Shown here piece after piece: positions 12,201 through 21,703 of a stretch of 64,000 bases of DNA. Within the stretch, counting starts at the first letter, position 1. Every line of letters starts with the position of its first letter. Source of the DNA: Trichobilharzia szidati (lineage: Eukaryota > Platyhelminthes > Trematoda > Strigeidida > Schistosomatidae); the NCBI GenBank assembly GCA_944472155.2, contig OX235279.1:55277564-55341563 (forward strand). The letters are read 5' to 3'. The position numbers were made by a program, and so were the translations under genes. The notes beneath the pieces were generated by a model. That model saw only the letters and a list, made by a program, of their open reading frames with translations. It was not told the origin of the DNA and ran no database searches.

Positions 12201-14132
12201 CTCAAAGTTGTAACTAAGTGGGGTGAAGATTGGTAAGATGTGAGTAGAGTTACATCATCAAAATAATGAAGAAGTTAAAATGTGTCATTAATACTCAAAG
12301 TTGTAACTAAGTGGGGTGAAGATTGGTAAGATGTGAGTAGAGTTACATCATCAAAATAATGAAGAAGTTAAAATGTGTCATTAATACTCAAAGTTGTAAC
12401 TAAGTGGGGTGAAGATTGGTAAGATGTGAGTAGGGTTACGTAATATGGACATGTTTAGAAAGATTAGATGCTAGTGAAGGAGTTTGGAGACAATTATGAA
12501 AATAAACTAGATAGATAATAGGTGAAAAGATTGAATGGGTTAGTTACTAAAAATTGTTATACGAAAATTGCAAAAAATTTGATAACAAAATGTTGAATAC
12601 AAATAAACTTGGAATTAAACCCTCCTTCACTAGCATCTAATCTTTCTAAACATGTCCATATTACGTAACCCTACTCACATCTTACCAATCTTCACCCCAC
12701 TTAGTTACAACTTTGAGTATTAATGACACATTTTAACTTCTTCATTATTTTGATGATGTAACTCTACTCACATCTTACCAATCTTCACCCCACTTAGTTA
12801 CAACTTTGAGTATTAATCACACATTTTAACTTCTTCATTATCTTGATGATATAATCAACAACCCACACTAACTGTTATTTTGTTTTTGACAAACCTAATG
12901 TACACACACACACACAAAATAATTGTATATATATTTGCGACTGTACAGCTAAGTGAATGAATTCGCCGAAAAGAGACTCTTCGCTGAACTAATTTGTTCT
13001 TATTAGAATTAAGTTTGAAAAACTTTAGGGGTGGTCAGACTAAAAAATGGCATCAGTTCACGAAGTCTGACTGTAGGTTCGAAACACGTAGGGAAGTGAT
13101 GACTGTCTGATTGTGGTCCTCAAGATGGTGAGAACTAATGGCTTGAGAATGTTAATGATATGACTAAAATTCATTCTCAAATGAACAGATACATTCAATA
13201 TTTGTGTTCTCTCAGATTCAATAAGTCCTCATGTTTCTGCATGTAATTATTCGTTCTCTCCTAATTATAATTTTTGGAATCTTTCCTTTTTTACTACCTT
13301 GGTGTGCTATATGGAGTGCGGAAACTTGAACTGTTGTGCTTCTGTGCAAGGTCCTAGGTTGAAATTCAATCAGTCAAGCTACAAGCAAAGTTTAAAGTTG
13401 TTGGCTTTTAATGGCATACAGTTTATCATCCAACAGTGAACAATATACGGTTGTAATCTAGTCGACAAAAAGGAGACTACAAACCAAATCACGAAAAGAT
13501 AAAACTTCTTAACCTGAAGTTATATTTAGCTCAACAACAGAGGCAACTGGTTTCCAGGATCATGTAGCAGTTAAGCAAATTACCCGCAAATCTTCACAGG
13601 CTTAGGACGAAGATTTAATAACCACTCAGTTTGACTAACTTCTCTCGACTTTTTCTAAACAATAAAACGAAGTAACCAAGTGTGTAGTACTCCTCTACCG
13701 TGTGCCGATTAAACGAGTTGACTACTTAAAACCAGGACAATGGAGCTTGTCTGGATAACACGATATCGCCGTAACCTATTCGCAGGAGACATGTAATTGT
13801 TTTTCTCGTATCGCTTTATACGACACCGCCAGTAAGTTCTGCACACAATTAACGCAACAGAAACAAATTCCAATGGTAGTGCTTAAGAAATATACTATAT
13901 ATGATGAAGAAATGAAAGCGATCGAAGACGTTAATCGTTTACCTTGAATCATATTTTTACCCACCACTTCTGCGACTTCAGTCTGCCTCAAGACTTTTAG
14001 ACGATCCATAGGCGCAGTGACTGTTCGAGAAACTGTTCCTGAGATACCTCCACAAACAAATCCAGCCAATTCCGGTGGGATAAGTGGTTCAACAGCTGGT
14101 CTCATCGATACATCCAGAGTTCTCATTTCAAG
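2898..14132 (-). CDS. SCaMC-type mitochondrial solute carrier (SLC25 family), 3' four exons
   Basis: Four minus-strand exons (14132-13943, 10433-10210, 4098-3931, 3257-2898) splice in phase with AG/GT borders to give 313 residues and a stop at 2898-2900. The product has the three repeats of a mitochondrial carrier. Signature motifs are PMDRLK (repeat 1), PIEILK (repeat 2, built across the exon 2/3 junction) and PANLLR (repeat 3). Each repeat also carries a matrix-helix segment: LWRGNGVN, FYRGYK, LYRGM. The third motif lacks the acidic residue. SCaMC proteins (SLC25A23/24/25, calcium-regulated ATP-Mg/phosphate carriers of the inner membrane) also lack it, and phrases such as WRGNGVNILK, ESAIRF and ILKTRMALR fit them closely. 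The EF-hand N-terminus typical of SCaMC was not found upstream, so an EF-hand-less paralogue (SLC25A41-like) cannot be excluded. Introns are long (0.67, 6.1 and 3.5 kb) and full of transposon remains. Confidence 0.85.
3258..3930. other. Intron of the carrier gene, no other content seen
   Basis: Intron between the last two carrier exons. It is AT-rich and no repeat or gene was recognised. Confidence 0.6.
3931..4098 (-). CDS. Carrier gene exon: middle of repeat 2
   Basis: The acceptor 'cttgttttag' ends at 4099 and the donor 'gaa|gttagt' follows 3931 on the minus strand. It holds exactly 56 codons in phase 0. It starts ILKTRMALRR, which completes the second signature from the previous exon, and continues through LYHEGGLRGFYRGYK to VPYSGMELCLYE, matching the SCaMC order. 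Confidence 0.85.
4180..4900 (-). mobile_element. RTE retrotransposon relic (minus), 3' part
   Basis: Read on the minus strand, 4500-4180 follows the C-terminal end of the RTE protein at 40846-43871. It carries the counterpart of the 'gatcatgtgaagagg' segment near 4330, and then 'gttccatttggaatccaagg' at 4211-4230 followed by a degenerate taa-type tail. Interruptions and stops are frequent. The similarity fades above about 4.6 kb, so the upper boundary is approximate. It sits in the carrier gene's second intron in the same direction as the gene. Confidence 0.6.
4901..6670. other. Intronic stretch, nothing recognised
   Basis: Part of the 6.1-kb carrier intron. It may hold decayed middle parts of the RTE whose ends are seen at 4.2-4.9 and 7.6-8.7 kb, but I could not align them by eye. 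Confidence 0.4.
6671..6848 (-). mobile_element. tRNA-derived SINE, copy 1 (minus)
   Basis: The reverse complement carries a tRNA-like head (box A near 6840-6825, box B 'gggattcgatcc' near 6784-6795) and the same 3' body as the copies at 35507, 36329 and 38140: 'atatctatggtcagcctgca', a 'gggctacc' segment and a 'gtggtatcaagct' end. It is diverged and lies in the carrier intron. Confidence 0.8.
6849..7549. other. Intronic stretch, nothing recognised
   Basis: No domain or repeat was recognised in this part of the carrier intron. Confidence 0.4.
7550..8700 (-). mobile_element. RTE retrotransposon relic (minus), endonuclease and linker region
   Basis: On the minus strand this follows the endonuclease half of the RTE at 40.9-42.1 kb. 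The counterpart of the region 41282-41599 is clear at 8425-8129: both give the same pattern of peptide blocks when read on the opposite strand. The start of the alignment near 8650 matches the 'gtggctataatgatgtcacc' region. Stops and indels break the frame. With the 3' relic at 4180-4900 it could be one old full-length insertion in the same direction, split by later insertions including the SINE at 6671-6848. That link is inference. Confidence 0.6.
8701..10209. other. Intronic stretch, nothing recognised
   Basis: Remainder of the 6.1-kb carrier intron; no domain or repeat recognised by eye. Confidence 0.4.
10210..10433 (-). CDS. Carrier gene exon: end of repeat 1 and start of repeat 2
   Basis: The acceptor AG is at 10435-10434 and the donor 'gag|gtgag' is at 10212-10205 on the minus strand. 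Its 224 bases complete the split glycine codon and end in phase 0. It encodes MVKEGGILALWRGNGVN, then ESAIRF, and ends at ITYPIE, the first half of the second carrier signature. WRGNGVNILK is close to the SCaMC consensus. Confidence 0.85.
10434..11961. other. Intronic stretch with a pyrimidine-rich patch
   Basis: Part of the 3.5-kb carrier intron. A pyrimidine-rich patch at about 10640-10930 has low similarity to its surroundings. No coding domain or repeat identified. Confidence 0.4.
12003..13004. repeat. Large near-perfect fold-back (inverted repeat) element
   Basis: The left arm 12003-12482 (480 bases) and right arm 12622-13004 (383 bases) are reverse complements around a 139-base loop (12483-12621). 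The 97-base length difference is fully explained: one extra copy of a 93-base tandem unit and two extra GT dinucleotides in the left arm. Otherwise the arms are colinear. A 12-base direct repeat 'tattagaattaa' lies at 11962-11973 and 13001-13012. No coding content was seen in the loop. Candidates are a fold-back type DNA transposon, a recent inverted duplication, or an assembly artefact. It sits in the carrier intron. Confidence 0.88.
12161..12439 (+). repeat. 93-base tandem repeat, three copies, in the fold-back left arm
   Basis: Units begin at 12161, 12254 and 12347, each opening with 'atcatcaa' and ending '...gttac'. Unit 1 differs from units 2 and 3 at 'caagataatg' and 'gtgtgatt'. Unit 3 ends 'agggttac' where units 1 and 2 end 'agagttac'. 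The right arm holds only two units, with the markers of units 1 and 3. Confidence 0.93.
13022..13390 (+). mobile_element. SR2-like (RTE-clade) 3' end relic, copy 1
   Basis: This matches 34440-34800 in order: a 'ggggtggtcagac' start, 'atggcatcagttcacgaagt', and a distal part with 'cttgaactgttgtgcttctg'. In translation it gives broken forms of RGGQTKxWHQ, CGPQD, WLENVNDMTK and a terminal HS/YL segment. I recognise these as the C-terminal end of an abundant schistosome RTE-like protein, different from the family at 40.9 kb. That identification is from memory, not from a search. Confidence 0.55.
13391..13942. other. Intronic stretch, nothing recognised
   Basis: Distal part of the 3.5-kb carrier intron next to the first detected carrier exon; no feature seen. 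Confidence 0.4.
13943..14132 (-). CDS. Carrier gene exon: first transmembrane repeat
   Basis: The acceptor 'ttgctaacag' precedes 14132 on the minus strand; the donor GT is at 13942-13941. The exon encodes 63 codons plus one base (phase 1). It holds the first carrier helix (ELAGFVCGGISGTVSRTVTA) and the signature PMDRLK. It reads open at its 5' edge, so coding sequence continues in an upstream exon. The frame runs on into the intron to 13776, but that extension has no carrier similarity. Confidence 0.82.
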
Positions 14133-16329
14133 CTGTTAGCAAGGACCAAGAATTTCTCACTCTGTGCAAATGAACTATATCACTGTCAAAAATAATGCAG
14201 TATTAAAAGGAGTAAATGCTTGGCGGTTCAAGATTTATAAATATAAGTATAAATGAAAAAGTTCACTAAGTTTTAGATCGCATATATACCAGAAAATTTA
14301 TACTAAACTCTGTAAGTGAAACAAAAAGATAATGAAGATTACCCTAAAAATTTTGACTATAATTCACCCTCCTCCTAATCCAAAACAGTTAAGATTCCCC
14401 ATACCAGCAGTTACCTAGAATCTCTTACAGATGAAATGACGACGGGGGCCATTCATTACTGATTACCAATAACTTTAAACTGCAGAAATTCCTATTAAAT
14501 GACTGCTAATAACGGGATAATAGTGGAAGTAAACATTAAATCGCTAGATAATCTAGCAAATACGTCCTGGAAATCTACTTGTTTATCTGCATTAGAATGG
14601 GTCCAAGGTATACAACATTAAAAACTTTTTGTGTTTGGATTTAAACAAAAACTGAATCTGCATATGAAAATGCTGTGTTATAAAAACAACTAAATTTTAA
14701 CAAAAGATAGTCAACAGCTGCACCTGAAGAAGCCAAACCTGTGTGTTCAGAAGAAATTTGTACAGCCACTTTCCTTGCCTTGGCCATCGTTACATGACTG
14801 TATAAACCGGACTATTTCCCGCCGCTCCCCCTAAACCTTTAAAATTATAAAAATTATAGTTGTCCAAATTATTTTATTTTTCTGAACATTTCATCTTTAA
14901 TTACGTGTTATCCTTGTAAAATTAATTTATTCTAACCATTTCTACCCTTTAAATGTGTATTGATTTTCTTCGTTTATTATCAACCCACTGACATTTTGAC
15001 ACTGACTAATTATTGTTAACAAACATATCGCCACTTGATTGGTAAACTGTTGTGTATTGTAATAAAAAGACTATATATAAATATATATATATACGCATTC
15101 AATATATATATATATATATATTTATATATAATAAATATATAGTAAATATTTCTTGGCTCAATCTTTCTGTTATTCAGAAACTTTTGATACAACAAAAATC
15201 ATCTCAGTTTGTTAGTAAGTTAGTGGTGAGCCGACTTGAAATATTTGCAGTGATCACGAGAAATAGTGAGTGATGGAAGCGAATGTGAGTGCAATAATTA
15301 GTTTATTTAGCTTTACTAAAAGGGACATTTTGGAGAAACATCTATCGAGACTATATGGAGATCACTGAGGACACTTAGGATAGACAACTCCCTCTGTCGG
15401 CAGAACTGTAACATCTAAGAATATGGAAGTCCGCTTACAGCTGCGCTTTAGATAAACATTAAGCCAACGCTAAGGAAACTGATGGTTGGTTTTAGAATGA
15501 GACGTGACTGAATTATCATTCTTTACCAAGCTACAGAACACACACCCTACTTTTAACGCTACACCTGAGAGTGGTATTCTACTTTGATGTCCGAAAACAA
15601 ATATCTGAATGTGAAAGGAGTACGAATTTAATTTTTAAAGTTGAATAAGGACGTTTACTAGAACACAAATGACCTTTAGTAGTTATTTGGATCAGATTCC
15701 CAATGGTCTAAATTCCCTTGTTAGACAAAGGTTTAAGCAAACGAAAGACATTGAAAACCTTGGGTAAGAACTTGAATGCGTATCGTTTGAGTTCCATAAT
15801 TTTGAAACTCTAATAATCCCCAAGCCTGATCTGCACTAAGTTCTACATTAAAGGCAGACAGTAAAATGCTTGAATGCGTTGACTATTTTTTATGCCTTAA
15901 TATGTGAAACCTGGATAATGTGGTGGCATGGAATTCCTCATTTAGTTTATCGGATATACCCCATATTGAAAAACGACCATTTACTGAACAACATTTTAAA
16001 TACAATATGCTGTCCATGATCACACCAATTGTAACCATGAAGAACGAGAACTAAAAATTGAGTTCCAAATTTATGCAGTTACACATATATGAATAATACT
16101 GTATTACAAACGTCCGTAATGCTGTTCCAATGTTTGACATTCTATAAATAATGTGGAAAATTCTACCTCATATAGTCTACTATATCTGTTGCATGAAGGT
16201 GTAGGGAAGATGGGTCTTTATCATTCTTTAGCATCTCTAGTAGGACATAGGGCTTTAGAAATCCTGGGAGTTAAGATAATGTTTTTACGGGGTGGAGTTC
16301 CCAGCCTCACACCAAACCTTCCCACTTCC
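14133..16329. other. Upstream intron or flank of the carrier gene
   Basis: The upstream coding exons of the carrier (EF-hands, if present) should lie above 14133 on the minus strand, but none could be recognised here. The stretch contains an AT microsatellite (about 15070-15140). Confidence 0.4.
15070..15140. repeat. AT-rich microsatellite
   Basis: Two blocks of (ta)n/(at)n separated by short interruptions. Confidence 0.85.
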
Positions 16330-16339
16330 CCGGACTTAC

Positions 16340-16440
16340 TAAAAGTTAGCAAACTAAGCAAGGTTTAGCAGTGTATCGGTCAGGAATCGAACCCATACCG
16401 CCCGCGTGGCTGGCGAGCATCCCACTATCGATGCACAATT
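16340..16440 (-). repeat. tRNA-like sequence, possible second SINE type
   Basis: The reverse complement reads like a tRNA: 'agtgggatgctcgccagcc', then a perfect B-box 'ggttcgattcc' around 16382-16392. The body does not match the SINE family seen four times elsewhere. It could be a tRNA pseudogene or the head of a different SINE. A working tRNA is unlikely because a convincing acceptor stem was not found. Confidence 0.45.
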
Positions 16441-18634
16441 AAAATAAAGTAAATACATTACATGTGGATCTTAACACCAATAGTTTCCTTCTGATCACCC
16501 TACAGTATTTTACATAAATATTGTAAGAAAGTTAAAGTCATGATTCCTTGCGAAGAACAGATTCCATGATACAGATACCTCAAAATGATGCAGTGTTTGC
16601 GACCTTATTCGTATATCGAGTACTAGACAGACTGACAACATAACAGTTGAAAGACAATCACGTCAACATATTTAAAAATATTAGCAGATATTAGGGATAA
16701 TAAAACAAGGGAATTCCAACTATTCAGATAGACCACTATTTTTGGATTGTACAGTTTCCTTGACGAGATTATGGGATACTACTGTAAACAGAGTTGAACT
16801 TACATCCGCTTTACAAACTTTCAAGATAAGACGGCAGTGAAAATTGATTCAAACACCACTGGCTAACAGAAGGTAAAAAGACTAATATTTGGAACTACCT
16901 AAATGATGCGCTTTAGGTAATTAACTTACTTTAAAGATTTTGCAGGTACAGGATTAATTCGCAGAGGAGTTAGGAGTGAATTATTTGAGCCACATACTGA
17001 GGGGTGAAGTAACTAGCTGGGGACCTCGGGAACCAAGCGCTAACGATTTTTGGTGAAAAATTCTTTCAAGTGGCGTGAATTACATTCGGCACACCTACAT
17101 TTGTTGTACTGTCATTGAACTCTCACTTAAGTCTGCACTGAAGTGTGGCTGCAAATTACACCAACTCATATTGAGGGCTTTACTTGCCCGTGCAAGTTCA
17201 AAATATACAGTTATACATTCAGCGTTACAAGGCTACTTCTTATACGTCAAAGGCTCCATGGTCGCCATATTGAACGACTGGAAAAGTCTTACCGTTTCAT
17301 GCTAGTCTTTTACACTTGTAGGATTTCTTCAGAACGTGAAAAGCACGGGGTAGAACAATGAAAGCTATCCACTCAAGTGACGAAAACGTGGAGCAACTTC
17401 ATATCCGCATCGGTTCCCGGTGCTTTAACAATTGGCCTCTCATGTAACACCTTAACCACGTGTTGTTTTCTACTCGGTTCGGAACACTTCTTATCACGAT
17501 ATCCAAATAAAAAATTTTAGGGTGACTCGATGTATAAAATCCCGGGGAAATGTATCAATAAATAACAAACCGCCTCAAATTACTTATTTGCGTATTGTAT
17601 ACTATAACCCAAGCTTACAACAATTCTAAACTTATTCTAACCTAGTCTTTGATAATGCCTTTTATGGTAAATGAAGATTTTATCTACCCACTATGTTCTG
17701 AAATCAAGCTGCTTGTGCTTAAAAAGAGAGCTTGGTGCTTATTTAAGCCTTTTCGTTCTTAATTAACGCAAGTCTGTGCTTAATATGTCCTGCCGGGGCT
17801 GGAACAACGCTGATAAGCAAACCCAGTAGGTTCTGATCTACTCCTGAAAATGCCTAGAAAAAGGAACACGCTGCAAATTTAGTGCCAGTCATGCTGGAAA
17901 CAAGCACTGAGTTCTAGTCTGTGCCATGAAAGAATCCATTTCAGAACAGATTCAGAATTTACTCACTATAGAATGTTAGAATTATTTCAGAATTAGTGAG
18001 ATTTAATTCAGCATTATAGTAAACTTGGGAAAGGGCGTTAAATCAGTCTGTGTTTAAATATAACAAAAATAAAAGGAAGGAATGAAAGAGAGTGCATTAT
18101 TACTTCTGAAAAGCCATAGCTCAACAGTATTAAGTGGTTGAATTCTAACTGGTGATTACGTCACAGGGAAATTCACTTCCCGACATTATTCTAGCCAACC
18201 TAATCTGCTGATCAATCCGACCTTCACCATAAACCCAAAGTACCAGCAAATAGCTTACTATCAAAATAATGTCTGACAAATAAAACCACACCTCAACATT
18301 TCTGAGCGATCCGCATTAAGGTGAAAAGCAACAAGCGCCCAAGGCCGACGAATTCAAATGTTCCAATATCCAATATCCTGATTACGAGCTAGTATAAACC
18401 AGTGATTTCTTTGAGCTCGCTTCTTGATTGTAAGGTAGAGGTTCCAGGTCTTTGGTGAACTTATGCGTAGTAAATCCCGCCACTCGACTGCTTTAGCTCT
18501 GGTAGACTCCAAGAGGAGTGGTACGAGGATTGGTCAAGATTGTGGTTTGTAGTTTGCAGTATGTTAGGACTCAGCTGCTACCGTGAATGGAGTTTGACCT
18601 AATACCCGTTGGTCATTCGGTGTAGTCATAAAAG
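16441..18634. other. Intergenic or intronic stretch, nothing recognised
   Basis: No exon, repeat family or domain recognised. Short open frames at 17075-17361 have no family resemblance. Confidence 0.4.
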
Positions 18635-18806
18635 CAGAATAGTAATAATAATAATAGGTTGTAGTGTAGATAATATAGGTTGAGATAAGTGAAATAATAA
18701 AGGTAACCTAAGGAAAAGATAGACTAGTCGGTACAGTGGGAGAAGACAGAACGAGTTGTGGGGATTTAGCTTGTATGCTTATCCATTGACAATGTGGTTT
18801 CAAATT

Positions 18807-21641
18807 TTAAGAGGGTAAGCCATTGAGACACAAACCATGCATTTCTGCATGATTGTCCAGCTTCCGCTTAAAAGTCTCCACAGATGGCGCTGTAGTTACG
18901 GCCGCCGGTAAAGCGTTCCAGAGACGGCAAACTCGAAGCGAGAAGAAATGTGAACGCACTCGAGTCTTTGGTCTCTGGTGTGCTATCCTTAGCGGGTTAC
19001 CTCGTGGAAGCCTATAATCACTTAATGGCAGGATGCTTTTATTAGGGTGGGCGTGGTTGTTTAAGATCTTATAGACTGTGATGAGGTCTCCCCTGTGACT
19101 ACGGTAACTAAGTGTGAAAAGACTTAATTTCTTCAGTCTTTCCTCATATGATTTGTTGCGGAAGCCGATCACCCATTTTGTCGCTCGTCTCTGGACACTT
19201 TCTAGAATGTTAGCATCCCTTTTGAGTAGCGGAGGAGCAATGATATTATGCACCTCAAGGAGTGGCCTTACATATGTCGTATACAACGTTAAGAATAGTT
19301 CAGGAGTAAGAGCTCCCAGCTGCCTATGCATAAAGTGTAAAGTTGCGTAAGCTTTGGCGACGTCCCTCGTGTAATTTACACTGGTGTCTAGCTTTTCTGT
19401 TAAAATAAGGCCTAGGTCGCGTTCTGATGGCACACAACTCAAGTTCTGGCCACCAAGGGTGTAATTTGCACTCTGTGACCTGCCGGAATGAAGTTGCACT
19501 ACTTTGCACTTCTTTAGGTTGAAAGGCATTCCGTTAGCCAGAGCCCAGTCTCCCAGAGTTTGCAAGTCAGCCTGCAATCTGTCGGAGTCTTCCGATGAGT
19601 TTATTGCTCTCCAAATCTTTACGTCGTCAGCCTAAAGAAGCGCAAAGCAGTTCAGTTGACAGGGCAGGTCGTTGATAAAAATCAAAAACATCAACGGCCC
19701 TAAGATAGAACCCTGAGGAACCCCTGATGCTGAGGTGTGCCAGGATGATCGGATGCGGTTGACTTTGGTGCAGAATTCTCTCTCGCCTAAATAATCTTCC
19801 AGCCATGCGAGAAGTGCTCCAGAAACACCCGCTTTGCTTATTTTGTGAAGGAGCAGACCATGGTGAACTGTGTCGAATGCTTTCGCAAAGTCGAGAGAGA
19901 TCACATGGACTGGTACCTTTACATCCCAGGATAGTGTCCAATCGTTCCAAGCTAGTAGAAGATTCGTCACACAGGATCTTCCCCTCCTGAAACCGTGCTG
20001 TGCTTCATGGAGTAGGTTAGTCCCGTCGAAGTATTTTCTCATGTGGTCGTCAATGAGACTTTCCAACATCTTCGATATCACTGGGAGTAGCGCAACTGGT
20101 CTGTAACTGGTCGCGTTCTGCCGGTCACCACCCTTGAAGATAGGGGATAGGATGGCTCGTTTCCATTCACATGGAAGTTTCCCTACATCAAAGGAGTGTT
20201 GAAACAGATCACTTAGGGGTTGGCAGAGACTTTCTGAACACTGCTTCAGGACGGATGGTCTTATGTCATCGCAACCTGCAGACTTTCCCGAAGCCAACTT
20301 TCCCAATTTTACGAGTACCATAGCCGGGGTAATTTAAAATGTACCCAGCAGGTTTTCGCACGTTGGTCTTGCATTGTAATCTTGATGTTTTGTGGGGGTA
20401 AAATCCTCGTTACTGTTCAGTTGCCTGTGAAAGGCTAGACTGAATGTCTCTGCTATTTCAAGACTAGTGAGAGATTTCCCATCAGAACCCACTAGATTGC
20501 AAGCTCCCTGGTTGGTCGGTTTTCTTTCAGACATAAACCTGTATAGGCTTTTGGGGTTCACGAGAAGCTTATTGGTGAGGTTTCTCTGAAATGTCCTTCT
20601 ATCACTCCGAACTCGTGTGTTACATCGATTCCTGAGTTCGAGGTACACTTCATGTTCGGGTTGAATCTTCGATACTCGCTACGCAAACCAGGCTTTTCGC
20701 TTCGCCTGTAGAAGGCGTTGTGTCTCCCTTTTTAGCCATGAACGTAGCTTTCTAGCTTTTGGTGTGACTAAAGGAACATTGTCTGAGACCGCCTGGTGAG
20801 TGATCTCCTTTACCACTCCCCAGTGTTCTTCTATTGTGAGCTCTGTCCAAGTTTTTGGCCAATTTGCTTCAGACAAAAGTTTTCGCATTTCGGTGTAATT
20901 GGCTTTGTTATAACACAGATAGGGCTGTGTATTGTCCCACTGTAAACGCTCGCGGAGGACTATGTCGAATGTTATGACCGCGTGGTCACTACTACCTATG
21001 GGAGTCGTGATCTGAACGTTTTCCACTAGTAGCTGGTCACTAGTGAGCACGTAATCCAGTCTAGAAGACTTCCCATCTGGGCCCCATCTAGTATCCATTC
21101 TGACATTTTCAGTGAATCCGGCCTCCCCGATGGTATGCAGCAGATTTCGATCAAATCTGTCCTGGGCATATCCCGTCATCAAGTTAAGAGATGGGGCATT
21201 GAAGTCTCCAGCTATGACAATTTGATCATAACCCATGTCTTGTGTCGCTGAAATTGCATTCAGCAGTACCTGGTTGTGGTCTGCTCCACATGAAGGTGAT
21301 CTGTAAATGCTGCCCACTAGATACTTACAGTACCCAACGGTGAAATGGCACCATATGGAGTCAGGGAGCTCAATGAGGGGAGGGTCGATTGCATGGACAC
21401 ATCTGAGCTGTTTGTCGACGTATATGGCGACTCCACCTCCTTCTTTCAGATCCCTATCTCGCCTGACTAGGACCATATCATTTATACTGACTTCGCTGTC
21501 TGCCACCGTAGGGGTTGGCCAGGTTTCCGTCAGTATTATGATTTTGGAGTTCAGCTGTGATTGTAGGTATCTAAGTTCAGCTATTTTACCTCTTAGACCT
21601 CTCACATTACTGTACAGGCAACTGGTAGTCAGTCTCACCAC
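18807..21641 (-). pseudogene. CR1 ORF2: endonuclease and reverse transcriptase, three stops
   Basis: One continuous frame of 945 codons is interrupted by three stops: TAG at 20679-20681, TAA at 20334-20336 and TAG at 19632-19634. The endonuclease part has catalytic landmarks TETW, GDFNAP and SSDHAV. The RT part has YRPVALLP, HGFRRGRSC, LDFAKAFDTVHH (motif A), GVPQGSILGP and, across the third stop, the catalytic box. There the expected tyrosine of the YADD box is the stop itself, followed by ADDVKIW. The C-terminal part (RRATKWVIG, LWNALP) is typical of CR1/Jockey ORF2. The element is incapable of self-mobilisation. Confidence 0.9.
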
Positions 21642-21703
21642 GTCCCCGTATTGGGGGGTGGTTGACGTGGTGTGGGCTGTCGGTTGAGGAGTTATCCTAC
21701 GAA

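Noticed and set aside
12161..12439. A CRISPR-like array
   Set aside because: The 93-base units are directly adjacent without unique spacers, and the genome is eukaryotic.
13776..13942. Extension of the carrier exon to the stop at 13776
   Set aside because: The extension has no carrier similarity, while a donor at 13942 gives an in-phase join to the next exon that completes the repeat.
16340..16440. A functional tRNA gene on the minus strand
   Set aside because: It has a perfect B-box, but no convincing acceptor stem was found.
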